Of a stretch of 64,000 nt of DNA, positions 23,558 to 35,665 are shown piece by piece. Source of the stretch: Allacma fusca (Eukaryota; Arthropoda; Collembola; Symphypleona; Sminthuridae); the NCBI GenBank assembly GCA_947179485.1, contig OX359245.1, positions 50,207,067 through 50,271,066 on the forward strand, given 5' to 3'. Under the pieces are notes generated by a model. It was not told the origin of the DNA, searched no databases, and was given only the letters and a program-made list of their open reading frames with translations. The number at the start of each line of letters is the position of its first letter. The stretch's first letter is position 1. A program made the translations under genes and the position numbers.

Positions 23558-24936
23558 CTACCCAAGAAGAATTGAGGTCACGGTAATATTAGTCATGACC
23601 CCTAAAGTTGCGAGGAATGTTGTGGGGGAAAAGTAGTCAATGCTTCCAATTCTAATAACTAATGGCGCCATGGCCGACAGTGACTTTTTCAATTCCGGTA
23701 TGGTTTTTGCTCCTCGCGCCCAAGACTGAATATAGTCTTGAGCAATCGCGTTCACCATTCCAAGTTTCGTAAATACGAAAGCTATGCTGGCAACCATAAC
23801 AATTGCAAATACTAAAAATGTATCTGAAATAAAAATTGGAATTTTATCATGGAGTTTGACAACATTGTAAATACAAATAGCTGGGCAAATCACACTTAAT
23901 CCCAAATAACCAGGAATTATTATCATGGCGCTGCAGGAATTGGCATGAATGTTTAACAGCCGTATTTTCTGATAATTCTTCAAGGCATCCCGAATCGTGG
24001 CATGTGCATCCAGCTTTTTCATGTTTGCTCTAAAATGTTTGATAACACTGCTTAAACATATCTACTGATCTTTGTATAATGCGATAATGAGAAAAAATGT
24101 GCTTGTGCTAATTCGAGATTATCTTGCCTTTTCAAATTTTGAACCCAGTAATTGTTGACGTTGACGTAGGCAATTAGGTATAGCACAACAAACATGAAGG
24201 TGGTGCAGTTAGCCACATAAAACCTAATTTCCTGAACTAACCAAACGACACCCAGCCCGAGTCGATATGCTTCATTTATCGATACATAAAGGTAACGAGT
24301 GTTTTCTGTGTCTATAAAAAAAATTAATATCATAAGCAGAGTAGCGTTGAAAATTTCAAGTGTGAAAATCCAAACTATAAAATCCACCCCATCCGTCTTT
24401 AGCTTTCTCAACTTTGGGCCGTAATAATCTGGAATAATTTAGAAAGCATACGACAGATGAATTTTATCTCCATTTTAATCCCAGACAGTTCCAGAATTTT
24501 GTCATCTCGGTCAATCATGCACGTTTAAAATATTATTTTTGTTGGATTGTTTGTTGGGACAAACAATGCATTTACCATTAAATTGTTGATCAAATTCAAA
24601 TGTAGTATTCAAAACGTTTTTAATTTCTGCCCGGTTCAGGTGAATTCCCAATTGAAATATCGCAAGAAACATGTACCCTACTGAATACAAAAAATCTATG
24701 GCTAAGTAAGACACACTCCTATTTTTGTTAATGACTCCATGAGAGAAAATTCTAAAGATGTAGAAACTGTAAACTATAAATTGCACCGGTGTCGTCATTG
24801 CGTAGATCAGGTGACACAAATTTTCCTTGGGCTTCAACCTGTTCGTGGTAGAATTCCATTTGAAAGGAAGCGTACCAGTGAAGTACGAAATTTTGAAAAA
24901 ATATCGAAATCCAACAAATGTGGCTTGTCTTATCAT
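23558..24936 (-). CDS. Gustatory-receptor-like 7TM chemoreceptor, gene 2
   Basis: A paralogue of 14913-16243 on the opposite strand. The exons, in coding order, are 24936-24576, 24428-24128 and 24029-23558, giving 377 residues. The first intron is GT-AG. The second uses a GC donor in the context AAAAG|GCAAGA, the usual form of rare GC-AG introns; gene 1 has GT at the same place. Shared blocks include QATFVGFRY, LPFKWNST, KLKTDG, TRYLY, YVNVNN, AMAPLVIRIG and SPTTFLATLGVM. Seven hydrophobic segments are seen and the frame has no break. The start MIRQATFVGF was chosen because no upstream in-frame ATG exists. Its likely role is a sensory cation channel with unknown ligand. Confidence 0.8.
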
Positions 24937-25446
24937 TTTCGGTGGCAACGTTCGCTGATTGTCAGAGAATTTGTCGTTTGATTTGTGGAATCTCAAATGG
25001 ATTATTTTTTTTGTGCTGGATATTTATTTGCTGTGAATTATTTGTTTTCTCCTTACTTGGAATTAATTTTTTTGCAATATACGTAAATATCATCCAGACA
25101 ATTACACCCATACACGTAACGTAAGGGAAACCTTAGGAAATATGTATTCTGAAGTTAAAATAATAAGGCATAATAAAAAAATAATAAGCGCTGCCACACT
25201 CGAGCTGATATAATCATAACTTGGGCAATTATGCACGCAAAGTCTAAAGTAGCAATATTCAATTACAACATTAAATTCTAATTGAACAAAAAACAATTAA
25301 AGTGTTTGGTCAAAGATTTAAGAACTGAAATTAGATAAAGACACATAGCTAACTCAAATCGAAGTAAAGCGGGCCCGTTTAAGCATTTTCGTTCGAATAG
25401 TTTTCAAACAAAGTATGCATAAAAGATACGCTCTCGAATCAGAATT

Positions 25447-25505
25447 TCTCTAATGTGGCTCATTTTATCATTTTTGATAGCAACATTCATCGATTGCAAG
25501 GGCAA
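25447..25505 (-). pseudogene. Decayed first-exon start of a third chemoreceptor copy
   Basis: On the plus strand, 25452-25500 resembles 24918-24965, which covers the start codon of chemoreceptor gene 2. On the minus strand it reads M-I-K-stop-A-T-L where gene 2 reads M-I-R-Q-A-T-F, so the frame is broken. The plus-strand reading of both copies also starts MWL(V/I)LSF and looks like a signal peptide, but that is probably a by-product. Confidence 0.5.
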
Positions 25506-26146
25506 TGAACACGACGTTGGATTGATTTTCTGTGCTAATTGCGGAGAAGTGAAGTAATTTGTATTGCAAGATGTATGAATAATTTTTTGAAGATTACGCT
25601 TTTACACCTAATATGAAGGGAGTAACCATTAGAAACGTTCAGGTCAATAAAAATAACTTGGCAATGACGTAAGCGTGACTGTTGCAATTAAATATATTTT
25701 GTTTTCCTACTGGGTCTGTTAGGAAATCTGAGGAGAAAGATATAAATAATTGGCAGGGTTGCTGGTTTATTTGATTATAATTTTTTGGATTTAAATCAAC
25801 ATTTTATGGTTTTAATTATAATTTTATTATACGATAGAATTAATTATCATACAAACATTTTCGATTTTAATTTTCTTAATAGTATTGTACAATGTTGGCA
25901 ACAATAAAACTTGAACAATTAGTGAAAATATTATCAGAAAATTGCAAAGGCAAGCCAACTAATATAAAATGCAAAGCTGGTTGAAGATCAATTCGAAATA
26001 TCAAAAGCACTTTTTTTTAAATTGCAGCAATTTCGCATTGAGTTTTGTTTTTGAAGTCAAACTCTGTGTAGGGCAAATGCCAACTGTCTCATTTGGAGTT
26101 TTTTTGCTAATAAAAATATATTAAAAGATATATATAATTATCTAAA
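25506..26146. other. Intergenic, no gene seen
   Basis: AT-rich sequence without a recognisable gene or mobile element. Confidence 0.35.
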
Positions 26147-26708
26147 TTATTTATTACCCATCGCATTATATATACCCATTTGCGTTTGAAGATCAATTAG
26201 TTTCTGCTCTTCTTCTGTTCTCACTTTCTGTTTGCGCTAAAATAATTTTAGTTAATAAAAATCATCTAACAACAATTAATTCTAGGGAAAATGTAACTAA
26301 GCTAATATGTATAAAAGGAACGCCATCTAAGTGGAAACCGCAGTACATATAGGAAATTCATTGGTTAAAGTGTAATACGAAAATTCTGTACATAGTGGGG
26401 TGGCGGTCTTCCTATGCTTGACTTATGAAATTTCAATAAAAAACTAAACCTTTAAAAGTGTTCTTTTAACAGAAATACCGTGACAATTGTTTAGACGCAA
26501 ATTTGGAAGAATGGGACATGCAATATTTATTTTACCTCTAGTTCTACGGGCTGATAAGCGAAATGTTCTACATCTTGTAAATACTTAGTGATGTGGGGCA
26601 TACTAAAAGATGCGATATTTTGTAGTAATTCAATTTTCTTTAAAGATCTTCACCTAGTCCAAGCTACTACTGATTTTAATACAGTTCTGTGGGCATCTTT
26701 TGACGGAT
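26147..26708 (-). pseudogene. Two-exon coding remnant of unknown gene
   Basis: Two exon-like blocks on the minus strand, 26708-26536 and 26236-26147, have good splice signals (TTACAG before the first, GAG|GTAAAA after it, TTTTAG before the second) and join in phase 0. The second reads RKQKVRTEEEQKLIDLQTQM and ends GIYNAMGNK-stop; the first includes MPHITKYLQDVEHFAYQPVE. One in-frame TGA lies early in the first block. I do not recognise the protein. More diverged copies of the first block lie at 37604-38661 (split by a MITE) and about 60693-60862, in inverse orientation. It could be the tail of a real gene with a sequence error, or a remnant. Confidence 0.5.
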
Positions 26709-27090
26709 CTGTAAGTTTGCAAATTAATTTGGTTTCTAATCGAAAACGCTACTAGATTTTTATACTCGTCATAGAAAGTACACAATATCAAATGCGCTCT
26801 AGCACTCTAAATTACGCACTAAGGTGTCTTACATTATTGCATATGACGCACCGCATGTAAACGAATATGGATAACGTACTCAGGTACGAGTATAGATATT
26901 TACTACACTGAGATACCCTTTTATGGGTACAATGTTCGAGTATTTTTGGGGTACGGGTACAGTGTGGGCAAATGTACATGATTTCAGATTGCATTACGGA
27001 TATGCGTGTGAAAAATTTGTACCCGGATGATCGGGTATAGGTACGTGCAGAGGTCGGAAATTTGTAAATCTCCCTGGAAGATTTTTTCAA
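26600..27090 (-). repeat. Inverted, diverged copy of the duplicated segment
   Basis: The reverse complement matches 37300-37690 (copy 1) and 60400-60780 (copy 2) over several blocks, among them ATCTCAGTGT, CGTTATCCA, GCGTTTTCGATTAGAA and CTAGGTGAAGATCTTTA. It is clearly more diverged than the two tandem copies are from each other, so it is an older, inverted duplicate. Confidence 0.7.
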
Positions 27091-27795
27091 AATTTTCCCT
27101 GCTGATTACGGTGTCACTGTTGAAAGTGGGTTTAAAACTCCTTGTTGACAAAATGTTTTCCGTAATACACCTCAACAAATTCAAAATACCCTGCTGAATA
27201 AAAGGTCAACGAATTTTAAAATCCCTGCTGACAATATTTGTTTTCCGTAAAACACCTCAACAATTTCGAAAATCCCTGTTTGTAATCTCGTTTGAAAATT
27301 TCAAGACTATAAACCTAAATCACTCAATTCACAAAATAATAATAAAATTAAAACAGTCGGACCAGATAAACATGCTCCGCTCATTGCAGACCATTTTGTC
27401 CAAACATTAGTGGTGGTGATTTAATTGACGCAAAATGCCAACCAATCAGCATTTATTCCTTGCTATATATTAAAATATGTACCTGAAATTACCTCTTTTG
27501 GCTGACGTTCTTGGGATTACTAAACGGGACCCCATTTTTTTAAATCACTTAACATTGTTATCCATTTTTGGCAATTCTTCACCAACGCCAGCTCCAATTC
27601 ACAATTCAGGGGGAAAAAACCCTAAAAGTGAGGAATCGTTTATTTTCTTCTGCCTCAAAAAGTATTTCAATCGCCATCATCCCTTATATGTGCTAAGCGA
27701 CAAGAGAAATGTAGATAAAAATATGTATATGTCGACAATAATGTACATGGTACAATATTATAACACGTGCCAATGACAAAATCTCAACAAGGTGG

Positions 27796-30700
27796 CTAGA
27801 CTTTACTCCAAACTTGTTTGATCATGTCCGACCCCATTTCACCAATCATTATTGTAGGTGCATTGGTATTGGCTGTAGTTACAAAAGGCATAATCGAGGC
27901 ATCAATCACTCTCAAATTCTTTGTGCCAATCACTCTCAGCTCGGAATCCACGACAGCTTCTGGCGAACCAAGCTTCCCCATTGCACAAGTTCCCAAGGGG
28001 TGATAGAGCGTCAGCGTAAAATGTCGGTGATAACATTCCCAGTAGGCGTCACTTTTGAACGGAACGTGTTCACACCCTGGAAAAGAAACGTTGAGCAAGG
28101 CTGCATTCAAGGCTTTAAATGTTGGCGCGTTCTCCACCAACTCCACAGCCCACTTGGCTCCCTCCACAAGCACCTTCAAGTCCAGCTCATTTTCAAAGTA
28201 TTTGGGGTCAATTAGAGGGGGCTTACTATAATCCGTACTTTCCAGCTTAATTTCACCCCTTGAGAAGGGATGCAAGGCAATGTTCATTATTTGGAAAGAC
28301 TCCTTGTGTTTCCCTTGTTCTAAAAATTTTTTTAATACACCTTGTTTGATGTTAAAACCGTCAGTGAAAACATTGTCCATTTCACGGAACCAGTGCTGCG
28401 GACAAGTTCAAGTAATACTTGAGTTTTCAAGTCAAGTTCAAGTTCGGGTCAAGTTCAAGTAGGACAATATTTTTACTTGATTCTCAAGTCAAGTTCAGGG
28501 TCAAGTAATGGAAAGAAAAAACTTGACCATGAACTTGAGATTTCATGGTCAAGTTCAAGTAATTTTAGATTGCGTATGCCAGTCCATTTTATAAAGGTCT
28601 TGTTTACCAGACGTTGTTCATTGTTAGTTGTTGCAGCGGCCTCTCCATGAAATGAAAGAATTATTTTGATAATTTATATTGTTGCTTAGAATTATTATTT
28701 TCAACTTGCGTAAATAAATTCCAATATAAATTGAGCTCGGATGGCTCTTTACAAAAAGCGTTTAATAAATAAGTAAATACTAGTTTATTAAATTTTAAAT
28801 TTAGAGTTCTGGTAATGCCATGAAATGCTCGTCAGGTATACAGTAAAAGTCCGTTATAAGTGCGCAGCTTATAAGGAATGTATGAATATCAGGGATGCAT
28901 TTGATTGACCCCAACTTTCATTTACACAATGCTTTAGACGTTTTGTATAAGGTAAATTCCTATATAAATTATATACTCCCTTATATCAAACTTTTACTGT
29001 ATTCAGTATACGCTCAAATTTGTCCTCGAATGGTTTTAAATAAAAAGTAGCAGTAAAACTGTTTTCTGAATGCGTTTTGGTTTTCAGTCTGAAGGAAATA
29101 ATTTGCTACAGCAAGTTCGACAAGTTATTGTGGCCATGTTTAATTTTTTGTGATACTTAACTTGAATTATCAAGTTCAAGTCGCGTTCAAGTCATGGTCA
29201 AGTCAAGTTCAAGTCAAGTTTGGAAATTTAACTACTTGATCAAGTTCGGGTCTTACAAAAGTTACTTGATTACTTGAACTTGACAAGTCAAGTAATTACA
29301 CGAACGCGAGTTATCAAGTTCAGGTTGTGTCTTGAAAATTACTTGAAGTTTCGTGGTCAAGTCAAGTTCATGGTCAAGTTTTCAAATTACTTGACCCGAT
29401 CGCAGCACTGCACGGAACACACTTTGCGCGAACAACATGTGCTGTATATCTGGCCAATCCGTCATACCTTCTGAACTTTTCCCGATCGGCGAGACCATAA
29501 ATGTTGAAGCTATGCAACCCATGGTCGTCAAAGAGCCAGTATCATTGTAAATGTATTCGGCTATACTTGATAAATTCAAGTCTGTATCCGCATTGATACC
29601 AACTTGTTTATTAGTAATGAATGGGCCTAAGGACGATGTCACGTGATCCTGCAAATTTTTCCCCACAGGTAAGTCCGACAGAACTGGCAACTGCAATGAT
29701 GCGAGGTGCTCCTTTGGGCCGATTCCCGATAACATCAGTATTTGTGGGGAGTTGACAGACCCTGCTGACAGAATTACCTCCTTTGACGCAAAAGCAACTT
29801 TTTTATGGCCATAACGGAAGTACTCAACCCCCACGGCGCGACTATCCGGTCATTCGAATACTACCTACATAAAAATTCCAGGTATTCACACTCATTACAT
29901 TTAACTGTTCCTGTTACTGTGTACATATTGTAGCCAGATTAGAATCCCTGGAATCCTTTGCAAAATCTAGAATACCTTGGATACTTGCGAAAATTTGCGA
30001 ATGTTTAGATTAGTTCTGTTGATGATGGGCAGAATAAATGCATGATAGGTGTCGTGACGCCTGCCATTTCCGTCCTGTGTGGTGGGATTAAAAGAACAAC
30101 CTGTAGAATTAATTAACTAATTTTATTTGCAATCACATGCAGTTAATTTCCTTCATAGACATTTCCTCTCAAATTAATTCCCCTTTATATGTGCATGGTT
30201 AATGCCTCTACTGAATAACTATATAAGAAATGCACTGCACACTCTGAAGTAAACTGAAGCCCAAATGTGTACCTTCAATGAAATCAGCATTCAAGTCTTT
30301 CATAGGAATACCCATTTCTTTAACTGCTTTACAATATAGATTTATATTTCCTGTGTAGACCGGTTCAGTCACGTGTAAATATCCGTCCTGGGAATGGAAG
30401 CGTTCTGAAAATCAACAACAAGAGAGGAAATTGAAGTGCAAATGTTTAACAGTGATTTTTGCGTTACAACTTCCGTACCAGTACACCGAACCCGTATCTT
30501 CAGAGGTACACGAAGGTACCTCTCAAAAGGTACCTTTGTACCAATTTCGTTTCATCTACATTTTTGTTTCTACAACTTGATAGGGCTGCCGCGTTTTAAC
30601 ACTCAAAATTAAAAATTACCGCTAAATGTAGTTTTTTTGTACTAACATACGCAAATATAATTTGTACTGGAACTACTGCTACTTCTATAGAGATTAATAG

Positions 30701-31991
30701 GCAAAATATCTTACACAATAACAACTGTACACCTATTGAGTTTTCCAGTTTTAGAAGTATACAACATTTGAAAAAAAATTAAGAATAAATTTTCTTTCTT
30801 TTGTGCTTACAAATTTACTGCACTTGTTAAGACAACAGAATTCGCCTATACAATGTCACACAAGTGAATCAAATAGCGCCTAACATCTCATGGTGATCAA
30901 TTTCTTGCTTACAGAGATTTGTGATGACGAGTGCCATTCATCCTGCTTTATAAGGAAAGTACCGATATTTTAAATAATCTTTAACAAATTTTACCATTGT
31001 ACCACTTCCCACTGTAATTCTCCGATTTTTTAAACATTTTTAAGACATTCTCGTAGTTCCATATAGGATTTCCTGTCACGTTTGCCCATCTTTCATAATC
31101 CTTCCTATGACCCCTTAAATACACGAGAAAATTCAAGTTAGTGCTCCCACCTAGTGAACGTCCGCGTGGCCAGAAGCTCTTCTGTAATTGTATATTAAAC
31201 AGTATATGTATATTAAACATTATATAATTGTCACTATATATTAAAAACCATTACAAAGTGGTCATTGTTCGGTATGCTAAAATGAAAAAATTCGGGGAGA
31301 GGATTTGACCATGTCACTATAGAGAAAAACCATCTTAGAGGGAACCACTATAAATAGAGAGTACTGTACATCAAATTTTAAAAAACTGTCCTTGCAGCTA
31401 TTGTAATACAATGTTGGGAGTCACTGTACGAACAAAATCTGGGAATTAAAATCTGGGACGTTGATTCTGTTTCAAGAGTAAAATTAGTGTGTGGTGTCAA
31501 TTGCATCCTTACCTGAGAATTCATTGCCAGACAAGCATTTTTCTGAGGCACAGTATAATAGCTCCAGTCAGCATGCGGCATGTTCAGCAGGGTAGGGGTC
31601 AAAAAAGGCACACTGTGCAATATATTCGGCACCCCGCCAGACTCTAAAACCAGCACGCTAAAATTCTCCGACAATCGATTTGCCAAAACTGCTCCTGCCG
31701 ATCCCGCTCCAACTATGAAAATCCAGTTTCATTCTAATATTATTTCCGAAAATATTCAATAATGGATGAATAGAAATATGTGTAGATTCATATACGATTG
31801 ACTTGTAAATTCTGAACATTGGGATTACCGATAATAAAGTCGAATGTTGCATCAGTGTTCCAAAATGTAGTGAAAAAGTTCATAGAATACTCGTACAAGT
31901 GGTTCACTCTAAAAAATGTGGGTATACCCAGAATTGCAAAGCCAATTGAAAGTGTTACTACCCCTGAAGTGATGGATTTTATCACGTCCAT
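27796..31991 (-). pseudogene. GMC oxidoreductase, copy 1 (dead)
   Basis: It has the same six-exon structure as the intact copy at 56131-59625: 31991-31829, 31712-31513, 31181-30995, 30404-30273, 30100-29985 and 29864-27796. Splice sites and phases are conserved. Two lesions kill it: a TGA at 29850-29852, four codons into the last exon where copy 2 has GGA, and a 1,020-bp hAT MITE (28391-29410) in the same exon. The FAD motif VGAGSAG and the GMC signature region GGSTNLNFLVYLRG are still legible, as is the C-terminal YHPLGTCAMG. A truncated product without the substrate domain could still be made, but it would not bind substrate in the usual way. Confidence 0.85.
28391..29410. mobile_element. 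hAT MITE in the last exon of GMC copy 1
   Basis: Ends CAGTGCTGCG and CGCAGCACTG are perfect inverted repeats over 10 bp. The 8-bp target duplication CACGGAAC lies at 28383-28390 and 29411-29418. Copy 2 has the uninterrupted site CACGGAAT at about 56717. Most of both halves is a minisatellite of TCAAGTTCAAGT-type words in opposite orientations, so the element can fold back. No coding capacity is seen. Confidence 0.9.
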
Positions 31992-33534
31992 TGTAGCGGG
32001 TATTGCGTTCAAAATCTAGCTGCAAATTTTAAATGTCGGCCCATCAAGGTATTATTCTACAGTACGTACATAGTAAATGTTGAAATCCCTAGTTTGTATC
32101 AGTATACTATAAAACATGTATGTGATGCTTGTAAGGCTTCCATCTGATAGGATATCCGAAATTTCGGATCGGGTACACTACTTATCCGATCCGAACACAA
32201 CCCGATCGGATCGGCCCCTTATCCGGTCATCGGATTTTGGATCGGTTCGGATCACATATAATAAATGTCGGATAATCCGACGGATATCCGAAATTCAAGT
32301 TTGTAGCGCGTTCGAGCGACCAATAAGGGGACATACATATATAACGTTATCACTTTTCGTCATAATTTAGACCCATGTACCTTTTGGTTACCATTGGTTA
32401 GCTTTGAGGAAATAGACACCTACTGCTAACGTTAGCATGCACAAGCCAAACCGCACCAAAATTTAAAATTATGACACTGCAATTTATTTTCTCAAGCCCC
32501 ATACAAACCACTGCTGCCCGCCAGGCTACCTAGTCAAATCTAGTCTATACTTTGAAGTTTAGACCCGCACTAGTCCAGTCAAGTCAAGTCAGCTGCATGT
32601 TTAAGTAGCAATGGACTAGTATAGCCTCTTTCTGTTCACCAATTATAATACTGCTTTAACACCTACTTGGTTTATTTGGGTAGGCTTCCTTCCACACTTT
32701 TCGCAATTTGTTTTACAAAGAGTGCTTCTCAGTTGTGGTTATTTTGGAGTTGACCCTTTTAGGTACTAGCCCAAATTTTTATTTCTGGCGTACACAATTT
32801 TAGTAAAAGATTTTTATTAATTAAATGAGACAATGCCACTTAAAGTTGTCTCTATCTCAGCTAATGTACACACGGATTACAATGATGAATATGAATGTAA
32901 CGAATGTAAACGGTCCATTAACCAAGGTCTATTGGCACACAATGATTTGCTCCCGGTCTTTGTTTGTAGTTTCTCATTTTATTATAGATAGCCCAGTCAC
33001 TGAGTACAGTTTGATATGAAAAGTTGGTTTTTGGGTGCATTCAATGATAACGTTATAATTCTTCTCAATGACCCATGTATACAGTTACCATGAGTTAACA
33101 TTTTCAATTTTGACGACCCACCCATATGATAACTTTCTATGTGTATGTCCCCTAAGAACAAAGTATGCAACTACAATTTGTCCAAGGAGTAACATTGCCG
33201 CTTTTTACGTGTTTTCTTAATAATTCTGTGCTTCAAATATACAGCGGTGTTTGTAAAGTTTTTCTTCAGTTTGTACGTAATGTATGCAAAACACTGATCG
33301 GCAAAATTTTTGAACTCGATCTCGCACTCAAGAGTTCTAGGAGTCTCTAAACGGCACTCAGAACTCAATCAGGAACTCAAATTCGGAATCAAACAAGAGC
33401 TCGCACTCGCACTCATGAGTGACCATGATGAAATCTTGCACTCAAACTCGCACTCAGGAACTCTCAGTAACAAATTAAAATTAGCGCCATTTCAAGGAAT
33501 CCGCCAAAGAATAAGGCATACCCTAATTCCTAAC

Positions 33535-33860
33535 GACACGAATCTAACGACTAACGATCAGTCTCTAACGACTAACGACTAACGATCACTAACGACTAAC
33601 GATCAGTCTCTAACGACTAACGACTAACGATCACTAACGACTAACGATCACTAACGACTAACGACTAACGATCACTCTCTAACGACTTACGATCACTCTC
33701 TAACGACTAACGATCACTCTCTAACGACTAACGATCACTCTCTAACGACTAACGATCACTCTCTAACGACTTACGATCACTCTCTAACGACTAACGATCA
33801 CTCTCTAACGACTAACGATCACTCTCTAACGACTAACGATCACTCTCTAACGACTTACGA
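33535..33860 (+). repeat. TAACGACTAACGATCACTC minisatellite
   Basis: About 320 bp of tandem units built from CTAACGACTAACGATCA with variable CTCT spacers. It forms the left arm of the MULE-like element, with the inverse array at about 35515-35660. Confidence 0.9.
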
Positions 33861-33998
33861 TTTCCCATAACGACTATAGATAACTCTCGAACGAGTAACA
33901 ATGAGTATCTAACGGGCAACCAGGAGTCTCTGACGACTAGCAATGAGTTTCTAACGGGTAACAATGAATTTCTAACGACTAACAATGAGTGTAATGAC

Positions 33999-34184
33999 TG
34001 TGGCTCCTTTTCGGGACGGGACGTCCCGAGGTTGACGGGACCGGGATCGGGACAGTTTCGGGACAAAATGTTTGTCCCCATGTTATTTCGGGACTGAATC
34101 GGGTCGAACTTTTTTGTCTCGAGGAATTCGGGACGGGACAAAATTGTCGACGTGACAAAAACATTGTCCCAAGTAGAAGCCCTA
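33999..34184. mobile_element. Small hAT MITE nested in the left arm
   Basis: Ends TGTGGCTCC and complement TAGGGCTTC, with 8-bp near-duplication GTAATGAC and GTAACGAC on the flanks. The 186-bp body is made of GGGAC and GTCCC words, giving strong self-complementarity. Confidence 0.65.
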
Positions 34185-34199
34185 GTAACGACTAACAAC

Positions 34200-35057
34200 T
34201 AGTGTTTCTTGTCAATTGAAAGTTAACCGCAATTACTAGTTATACATTGCAATTACAAAAACATTAAATACTCGCAATTACCGGTTAAGCACAACTGAAA
34301 TTGCAAGAAATTCAATTACATTACAAGTGCTTGCACTGCAAAAAGTTGCAATTTAAAAAACATTTTTCAAGTTAATTGCAACTTGCAACCGTTTCTAATT
34401 TGAGTGCAAAATTTTATAAAATGTATCAATAAGTCACTGCGCTCTAATAACATAATAAACACGTGTATTGTCTCAGCGGGAGTAATTACTGTACTGACTG
34501 TTCAATTTCGTCGGTGAAGGGGCAAATTGTTGAACTGAATTTTTGATAAGCTGATCAAAATGTTCCCATTGGCACAAAATTATAGAAAATATTTTAAGGA
34601 TTGTAAAGACATGTTGAACGATGAAATTTTACAATATTTTAGCATTGGAAGCTTTGAGGGAAGGCAATTTCATTTGTGCATCTCTGTTTCATTGTGCATT
34701 GCGTCCAGATTATTTTCTTTAATACGCTTTGTTTAATTTAGTGAAACAGCATGCATATCATTTTGCTACCAATCAATGCACAGATCATTTTGTCTCTTCC
34801 CCGACGATTTATAGTGTGTATCAGTTAACTTGCAATTGTACTTGTCGGTGCAATTACTTGCAAATGTTCTTGCAGTTGCCTTACCAACTACAAGTAACTT
34901 ATGAACTAATTGCAAGTTTAACTTCGGTTATTTGCATGATTTAATTGCCGCATTTTAGCAAGTACCAGTTACAGTATTACTCGTACTTGCATTAACAATT
35001 TCTAAATTGTAATTGCAAGTTCGGGTATTCCCAATACTTGCACCGACGGAAACACTA
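34200..35057. mobile_element. hAT MITE nested in the MULE-like element
   Basis: Inverted ends TAGTGTTTC, flanked by the 8-bp target duplication CTAACAAC at 34192-34199 and 35058-35065. The duplicated site is itself a minisatellite word of the host element. The body is rich in TTGCAATTAC words. It contains a foldback element at 34509-34806. Confidence 0.8.
34509..34806. mobile_element. Foldback MITE, CGTCGGTGAAG family (member 1)
   Basis: Begins CGTCGGTGAAGGGGCAAA and ends with the complement of CGTCGGGGAAGAGACAAAAT. The same family is seen as a longer copy at 53681-54525. It is non-coding. Confidence 0.7.
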
Positions 35058-35514
35058 CTAACAACTAGTCTCAGGAATAACAATGACATTTGATTAATGA
35101 TAACCCTATGACAACTACCGATCAGTCTACCGATCATAATACAACTACTAACAATCACACTTACTATTGCGCGAACAAATTTACTTAAACCCGACCATGA
35201 ATATCTCCAGTTCGTGGTCAAGTATAGCCCAGTACGTACCTACACGCGATCAAGTACTACGGTTCAAATAAATTATTATTACTTGAATTCGAACATGACT
35301 AGCAGATAAAGTCATATTCAAGAACATGAATACCGTGAGGTTACTCGAACAGTTATTATTTTGAAAACAATTACTCTAACTGAGAATATGAATTTATATG
35401 GTACATGCATACGATGAAATTCAGAAGTATAAATATATAGAAATGCCCGTATATCTTCGAGTGGCAAAATTTGAAGGACATATTATACGATATACAATAC
35501 TGATTGTTAGTAGC

Positions 35515-35665
35515 TAGAGAGTGATCGTAAGTCGTTAGAGACTGATCGTTAGTCGTTAGTGATCGTTAGTCGTTAGTCGTTAGTGATGGTTAGTCGTTAG
35601 TCGTTAGTCGTTAGTCGTTAGTCGTTAGTCGTTAGTCGTTAGTCGTTAGTCGTTAGTCGTTAGAT
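35515..35665 (-). repeat. Inverse GTTAGTCGTTAGTC minisatellite
   Basis: Tandem TTAGTCG units, the complement of the array at 33535-33860. It forms the right arm of the MULE-like element and is shorter and more uniform than the left arm. Confidence 0.9.

Noticed and set aside
24918-25124. 68-codon plus-strand frame with a signal-peptide-like start
   Set aside because: It overlaps the first exon and upstream region of chemoreceptor gene 2 on the other strand. The only similar sequence is a decayed copy of that gene start.
33535-33860. Regular repeats resembling a CRISPR array
   Set aside because: Units are tandem with only 2-6 bp spacers and have an inverse partner array at 35515-35665. This is a minisatellite in a transposon arm in a eukaryotic genome.
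33535-35665. Telomere-like repeats (TTAGTCG, CTAACGA)
   Set aside because: They are not the arthropod TTAGG unit, are not terminal, and lie within inverted transposon ends.
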